The translations under genes and the position numbers were made by a program. From JASEGV01 sp037443545 (GTDB taxonomy: Bacteria; Bacteroidota; Ignavibacteria; UBA10030; BY39), in the NCBI GenBank assembly GCA_037443545.1, contig JBBIOD010000029.1:1-18442 (forward strand): a DNA stretch of 18,442 nt, in the 5' to 3' direction. Below the pieces are notes generated by a model. That model did not search any database. It worked only from the letters and a program-made list of their open reading frames with translations, and was not told the origin of the DNA. How positions within the stretch are numbered: position 1 is the stretch's first letter; each line of letters starts with the position of its first letter. Of the stretch, positions 14,853-18,442 are shown piece after piece.

Positions 14853-15575
14853 TTAGTTAAACACTTTTTCATGTATTAAATTTTTAATAACAGATTCAAA
14901 CATTTTTTTACCGTCTGTATGACGTAGCACTTGATCCGACGCCCTTTCGGGATGCGGCATCATACCGAGAACATTCCCAGTTTCGTTTATGATTCCAGCA
15001 ATATTGTGAAGAGCGCCGTTCGGATTAGATTCGTCCGATATTGTACCATCAGCATTGCAATAACGGAAAACTATTCGCTGATTATCTTCTAATTTTTTCA
15101 ATGTTTCGGCGTCCGCAAAATAACAACCATCACCGTGGGCTATCGGAATTTTAATTACTTCACTTTCAATATATTCTGACGTGAAGCGAGTAGAATTATT
15201 TTCGACGCGCAGATGAACATAATCGCAGATAAACTTGAGCGATTTATTACGCAACAGAACCCCGGGCAGTAGACCGGTTTCGCAGAGTATTTGAAAACCA
15301 TTGCATATACCTAGTACAACTCCACCTTTGTTAGCAAACTCAATAACAGATTTCATGATAGGTGAAAATCGCGCAATTGCACCACATCGTAAATAATCGC
15401 CGTACGAAAAACCGCCGGGTAAAATTAGAGCGTCTACATTCGCAACCGATATCTCTTTGTGCCAGAAAAATTGCACATCCTGTTTTAATATATTTTTAAG
15501 TACATAATAACAATCGTGGTCGCAGTTTGAACCGGGAAAAACTACTACGCCAAATTTTACATCCGATCGAGTCAT
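14853..15575 (-). CDS. purQ: Phosphoribosylformylglycinamidine synthase, glutaminase subunit
   Basis: Class-I glutamine amidotransferase subunit of FGAM synthase, which supplies ammonia to PurL. The 240-residue protein has GVVVFPGSNCDHD at the start, GGFSYGDYLR, the nucleophile Cys91 in GICNGFQIL, and His208/Glu210 in MMPHPERA, so the triad is complete. Together with purS upstream this is the three-subunit PurSQL type. purL itself is not seen and may lie in or beyond the assembly gap. Spacing to tatA is 15 bases. Confidence 0.95.
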   Translation of the reverse strand: MTRSDVKFGVVVFPGSNCDHDCYYVLKNILKQDVQFFWHKEISVANVDALILPGGFSYGDYLRCGAIARFSPIMKSVIEFANKGGVVLGICNGFQILCETGLLPGVLLRNKSLKFICDYVHLRVENNSTRFTSEYIESEVIKIPIAHGDGCYFADAETLKKLEDNQRIVFRYCNADGTISDESNPNGALHNIAGIINETGNVLGMMPHPERASDQVLRHTDGKKMFESVIKNLIHEKVFN

Positions 15576-15587
15576 TTATTAATATCT

Positions 15588-15713
15588 CTAATTCCATCGC
15601 GATAATGAATGCAGCAGATCTAATTTGGTTATCATAAGCACGATTATTAGGATCGAAAAAAAATATAACAGGAGTTGAGCTTTCAGAATTAAATTTTTAT
15701 TCTGCCCAAGGAA
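15588..15713 (-). CDS. Possible C-terminal fragment of a small membrane protein
   Basis: The frame is open for 42 codons from the gap edge to a TAG 12 bases before the purQ ATG. The visible residues include a hydrophobic run (LLLYFFSILIIVLM) followed by KLDLLHSLSRWN. The position just before purQ and the clean stop fit a cotranscribed gene, but T-rich DNA easily yields such peptides, and a second frame is open over most of the same interval. Its N-terminus, if real, is lost in the N run. Confidence 0.25.
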   Translation of the reverse strand, partial: FLGQNKNLILKAQLLLYFFSILIIVLMITKLDLLHSLSRWN

Positions 15714-15813
15714 NNNNNNNNNNNNNNNNNNNNNNNNNNNNNNNNNNNNNNNNNNNNNNNNNNNNNNNNNNNNNNNNNNNNNNNNNNNNNNNNNNNNNNN
15801 NNNNNNNNNNNNN
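15714..15813. other. Assembly gap (100 N)
   Basis: Exactly 100 undetermined bases, the conventional placeholder for a scaffold join of unknown length. It lies between purS and purQ, so the true distance and any intervening genes are unknown. Confidence 0.98.
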
Positions 15814-15819
15814 TCCTAT

Positions 15820-16071
15820 TTAATTTATTTTTTCAACAGTAAAGGAGTAGTTTTCCATAATAACGTTCGACAGAAGTTTTTGACAAGCGTCTTCGGTTTG
15901 TTGTTTAGCTTCTTCCATATCGTTGCAATTGATTTTCATTTCTATATATTTACCTATTCTAACATCAGCGATGGAGGAAAAGTTTAAATTCTCGAGGGCA
16001 TGATAAACCGCTTTCCCCTGAGGGTCAAGAATAGATTTTTTTAAAGTGATTATTATTTTTGCTAAAAACAA
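15820..16071 (-). CDS. purS: Phosphoribosylformylglycinamidine synthase subunit PurS
   Basis: Small subunit of the three-part FGAM synthase, which bridges PurQ and PurL. Its 83 residues have the family pattern: AKIIITLKKSILDPQGKAV at the N-terminus, LENLNFSSIADVRIGKY, and the C-terminal strand NVIMENYSFTVEKIN. The start codon is TTG, with AGGTGG immediately upstream. It follows pssA by 15 bases and ends six bases before the assembly gap. Confidence 0.92.
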   Translation of the reverse strand: MFLAKIIITLKKSILDPQGKAVYHALENLNFSSIADVRIGKYIEMKINCNDMEEAKQQTEDACQKLLSNVIMENYSFTVEKIN

Positions 16072-16086
16072 AATCCACCTGTAAAT

Positions 16087-16848
16087 TTATACATCGATAC
16101 TCGTTTTTTCAGGATCTTCTTCAACTATTTTTTCATCTTGGAATAATTTCGGGATCGTTAAAACGGTCCATCTGATAATTCCTGAGAAAGAAAATAAAAC
16201 AAAGAGTGGAAAAATTGCCGCCCCTTTGGTGGCTAAAATAATTATAACACCCGTTAGGAATATACCGAATTTAAATGGATACTCTTTGATATTCCGTCTA
16301 TTGAATTTTGGTAGAGTATCATACTTAAAGGTGCTGACCATCAATAACGACAACCAGATGATAAGGAAAATAAACAAATCGGCTTTCCAACCGGAAATAC
16401 CATCGGCTTCCGAAAAATATGTTAGAACAAAAGCTACTAAGGCGATGGCTTGAGCAGGGATCGGAAGTCCTTTAAAATAATCTTTATCGAAACCGACTAA
16501 TTGGACGTTAAAGCGAGCAAGGCGTATTCCACCTAAAATCAAAGGGAGCGAACTGATAATAATTCCCAATCCTTCGAGGTTGTGCAAGTAAATTTTATAC
16601 ACCATAAAAGAAGGTGCTGCACCGAATGTTATCAAATCGGATAATGAATCAAACTCGACACCAAATTTGCTGGACGATTTGGTAATGCGTGCCATAATTC
16701 CATCAAATGAATCGAATACAGCACCGAGTATAATGAGCCAGGCAGCAACTTCAAAGTTTTCTTTACTCGAATGAATAATGGAGAAAAAACCGCAAAACAT
16801 GTTGAGGACGGTAAACAGACTTGGAACGACAGCGCGAGTAATTTTCAT
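16087..16848 (-). CDS. pssA: CDP-diacylglycerol--serine O-phosphatidyltransferase
   Basis: Membrane enzyme joining CDP-diacylglycerol and serine to make phosphatidylserine. The 253-residue protein has the CDP-alcohol phosphatidyltransferase signature in full: Asp49-Gly50, Ala53-Arg54, Gly63, Asp67 and Asp71 (FDGIMARI, then GVEFDSLSD). Several hydrophobic helices surround it. It lies 15 bases downstream of psd, and the pair supplies phosphatidylethanolamine. The acidic C-terminal tail (DEKIVEEDPEKTS) is cytoplasmic. Its place between purine genes appears to be a cotranscription of unrelated functions. Confidence 0.93.
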   Translation of the reverse strand: MKITRAVVPSLFTVLNMFCGFFSIIHSSKENFEVAAWLIILGAVFDSFDGIMARITKSSSKFGVEFDSLSDLITFGAAPSFMVYKIYLHNLEGLGIIISSLPLILGGIRLARFNVQLVGFDKDYFKGLPIPAQAIALVAFVLTYFSEADGISGWKADLFIFLIIWLSLLMVSTFKYDTLPKFNRRNIKEYPFKFGIFLTGVIIILATKGAAIFPLFVLFSFSGIIRWTVLTIPKLFQDEKIVEEDPEKTSIDV

Positions 16849-16863
16849 TTTAAAATTCCATCC

Positions 16864-17523
16864 TTATTCACCAGTGAATTGAGCTATAACTGTTTCGCCA
16901 GCAGATACCTTTTGGTGAAGACTGACTTTAACAGCAACTTTTCCCTTTGGAAGAAGCACATCAACGCGTGAACCGAATTTAATCATACCAAACCGCTCGC
17001 CCTTTTTGGTAGGCATTCCAATTTTCAAATCGGCTACAATTCTTCGGGCAACAGCTCCGGCAATTTGTTTAAAGAAAACTTTACCATTTTCACTTTCAAT
17101 GCCGATTAAGGTTCGCTCGTTTACATCGGAGGCTTTATCTTCGAATGCGACCAAATATTTTCCCGGGATATGCTCAAAAAATTGTATCGTGCCATCAACA
17201 GGATAGCGATTCACGTGGACATTTAAAGGCGACATAAAAATGCTGATAAGCACAGCATCGCCTTTTAAAAAGCTATCTTCACGAACATCTTTTATTGATA
17301 TAATTTTTCCGTCGGCAGGTGAAATTATCAAGTTATTTCCTGCCGGTGTAATCCGATCAGGGTCCCTAAAAAAATAGAGAGTAAATAAAATAAATGCTGA
17401 ACTTAAAATTATCAGTATATATCTTAATAAATCAATACGTACAAAAAATGTTGAAATTAATATCAGTGCAAAACAGATGAACAGAACTACACCAACAACA
17501 TCGAAACCATATTTTGTGATCAA
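16864..17523 (-). CDS. psd: Phosphatidylserine decarboxylase, short proenzyme
   Basis: Converts phosphatidylserine to phosphatidylethanolamine using a self-made pyruvoyl group. At 219 residues it belongs to the short class. Two hydrophobic segments (about 8-28 and 34-52) anchor it. Conserved pieces include YFFRDPDR, ISPADGKI with Asp71, SPLNVHVNRYPVDG with His103, and the cleavage motif FGSRVDV, where Ser185 would become the pyruvoyl. The start codon is TTG, with AGGAGA upstream. It follows the purC-like gene by 13 bases. Confidence 0.94.
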   Translation of the reverse strand: MITKYGFDVVGVVLFICFALILISTFFVRIDLLRYILIILSSAFILFTLYFFRDPDRITPAGNNLIISPADGKIISIKDVREDSFLKGDAVLISIFMSPLNVHVNRYPVDGTIQFFEHIPGKYLVAFEDKASDVNERTLIGIESENGKVFFKQIAGAVARRIVADLKIGMPTKKGERFGMIKFGSRVDVLLPKGKVAVKVSLHQKVSAGETVIAQFTGE

Positions 17524-17536
17524 AAAATTCTCCTAT

Positions 17537-18256
17537 TCATCCAGCTTTATGCGAAAGCCTGTCTTTTAATTCTGAAAATACTTTATAAAAATTTTCATTT
17601 GAATGATTAAAATAATTGCGTTGAAATTTTCCATCTTCCGAGATATTCCAAAAGTGGCAGGTTAAAGGTGAAAGCTCGCCGCTTAGTACGATTTTATCAT
17701 CTATAAGTCCGAACTCTAATTCAATATCAGTTAAAACCAAATTTCGCCTTTCACAAAGCGATCGTAATACAGCATTCGTTTTCGTTGCTAAGCGGTTTAT
17801 TGCCTTGAAATACTCAATTGAAATCATCCCTAATGATAGGATGTGTGTTTCGTTTATCGCTGTTTTACATTTATCTTTGTTAAAATAACAGTATTCAACT
17901 ATTGGAAAAGTCAGAGGGTTTCCCTCTTTTAGATCGAATCTTTTGCTCAACGAAGTTGTAGCATAGTTATACACATTTACCGTTATTTGTATCGGTTTAT
18001 TATATTTAATGAGCAATTCGGAATCGGCAAAAATTCCTACAAAATCAGTAGGAATTTGATATTTTTCTAAATATGAGAATAGATACGAAGACATTTCAGC
18101 CCGGATATTTGCAAGACTTTTACTTTTTCCACGTAACTTTTTAATATCATGGGATTCTTGTATAAATTCCATTATCATCAAATTAGGTTGGTCGGCAGTG
18201 TAAATATTTTTTGTGGTGCTTTGATATATAAGCTCGCGTCCTTTTGATTTAGTCAC
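17537..18256 (-). CDS. Divergent SAICAR synthetase (PurC) homologue
   Basis: A 239-residue protein aligning along its length with PurC, which joins aspartate to CAIR in purine synthesis. Matching parts include RGKSKSLANIRAEMSSYLF, KYQIPTDFVG, EGNPLTFPIVEY, INETHILSLG and LVLTDIELEFG. However, usual functional motifs are altered: the ATP-loop region reads YQSTTKNIY instead of EGKAKKVY-like; the VRNxxxGS segment is VYNYATTSLSKR (93-106, losing Arg and Gly), and SPDxxRxW is SPLTCHFW (196-203), losing Asp and Arg. The start is GTG with GGAGAT upstream. Its position at the head of a transcript with purS and purQ supports a purine role, but it may be a catalytically changed paralogue. A normal purC could exist elsewhere. 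Confidence 0.75.
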   Translation of the reverse strand: MTKSKGRELIYQSTTKNIYTADQPNLMIMEFIQESHDIKKLRGKSKSLANIRAEMSSYLFSYLEKYQIPTDFVGIFADSELLIKYNKPIQITVNVYNYATTSLSKRFDLKEGNPLTFPIVEYCYFNKDKCKTAINETHILSLGMISIEYFKAINRLATKTNAVLRSLCERRNLVLTDIELEFGLIDDKIVLSGELSPLTCHFWNISEDGKFQRNYFNHSNENFYKVFSELKDRLSHKAG

Positions 18257-18308
18257 TTTATCTCCATTCAGAGAGAATCTAACGATAATTATTAACGATT
18301 ACGGTAGT

Positions 18309-18337
18309 ATATTAGCAAAAAAAAAGAAGAATGTCAA
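18309..18337 (-). promoter_or_regulatory. Promoter candidate for the purC-psd-pssA-purS run
   Basis: On the minus strand a perfect TTGACA (18337-18332) is followed after exactly 17 bases by TAATAT (18314-18309), with a poly-T spacer. The start codon of the purC-like gene is about 53 bases further on. A better-matching TATACT overlaps the -10 region but at 20-base spacing. Confidence 0.5.
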
Positions 18338-18339
18338 GG

Positions 18340-18368
18340 TTGATTATAATGGCGCAAATAAGTATATT
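18340..18368 (+). promoter_or_regulatory. Promoter candidate for the tRNA gene
   Basis: On the plus strand TTGATT (18340-18345) and TATATT (18363-18368) are separated by 17 bases, about 20 bases before the tRNA 5' end. It lies back to back with the opposite-strand promoter at 18309-18337, forming a compact divergent control region. Confidence 0.4.
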
Positions 18369-18388
18369 GGTCGCAGAAAAATTTCTAT

Positions 18389-18442
18389 TGCCCTGTGGTG
18401 TAATTGGCAACACACTTGACTCTGGATCAAGGTAGTTCAGGT
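18389..18442 (+). tRNA. tRNA-Gln (anticodon CTG), truncated at window end
   Basis: The first 54 bases of a tRNA. The 5' acceptor strand TGCCCTG begins at 18389, followed by TG, a D arm (GTGT and ACAC, 18398-18413), and an anticodon arm of CTTGA, loop CTCTGGA and TCAAG (18415-18431). The anticodon is CTG (18422-18424), which reads glutamine codon CAG. The T arm begins with TCAGGT and is cut by the window edge, so the 3' acceptor strand cannot be verified. It is the only gene on the plus strand. Confidence 0.85.

Noticed and set aside
18345..18350. Perfect TATAAT as the tRNA promoter -10 box
   Set aside because: No -35-like sequence lies 16-18 bases upstream; TTGATT with TATATT further downstream has correct spacing and a better distance to the tRNA.
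1..18442. CRISPR array, insertion sequence or prophage
   Set aside because: No regularly spaced repeats, transposase, integrase or phage structural genes were found on either strand.

Overview
This is a housekeeping window with 23 recognisable protein genes, all on the minus strand, plus one truncated tRNA gene on the plus strand at the right edge. The organism looks like an AT-rich bacterium of the Fibrobacteres-Chlorobi-Bacteroidetes (FCB) superphylum, closer to Ignavibacteria, Kryptonia or Chlorobi than to Bacteroidetes proper. This is inferred from a short RpoD lacking region 1.1, a three-part PurS/PurQ/(PurL) amidotransferase system, a DUF1343/NamZ protein, a MauE-type membrane protein with a CGCFG motif, and small FCB-like hypothetical proteins. 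A run of exactly 100 N at 15714-15813 marks a scaffold join, so this is a draft assembly.

Reading in the direction of transcription (right to left): a likely promoter at 18309-18337 drives a divergent purC-like gene, psd, pssA and purS; then the gap and a possible membrane-protein tail, followed by purQ and tatA. After tatA lies a decayed MNT-type nucleotidyltransferase (14076-14638), broken by frameshifts. A second promoter candidate precedes sucD (with an unusual lysine-rich tail), ndk, a Nudix hydrolase and a secreted NamZ-like muramidase, with spacings from a 13-base gap to a 14-base overlap. A third candidate precedes a membrane GAF-GAF-GGDEF protein whose GGDEF site is degenerate. Next comes a tight run: a zinc-ribbon protein, deoB, two bacterial-microcompartment vertex proteins (EutN/CcmL family) and the primary sigma factor, ended by a terminator hairpin. 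The left part holds an NlpC/P60 lipoprotein, def, fmt, a membrane-anchored rhodanese, a MauE/DoxX-like protein and a PhoB/PhoR two-component system; from fmt to phoR every junction overlaps. The first 357 bases hold no confident gene, but end in a minus-strand terminator hairpin.

Functionally the window combines protein N-terminal formylation and deformylation, nucleotide metabolism, phosphatidylethanolamine synthesis, peptidoglycan turnover, Tat export and signalling. The least expected items are the paired microcompartment vertex genes beside deoB and rpoD, the decayed nucleotidyltransferase, the degenerate GGDEF protein, the PurC-like protein with altered active-site motifs, and the SucD tail. 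Six of 23 genes start with TTG, several with strong ribosome binding sites. I see no complete new defence or mobile system here.
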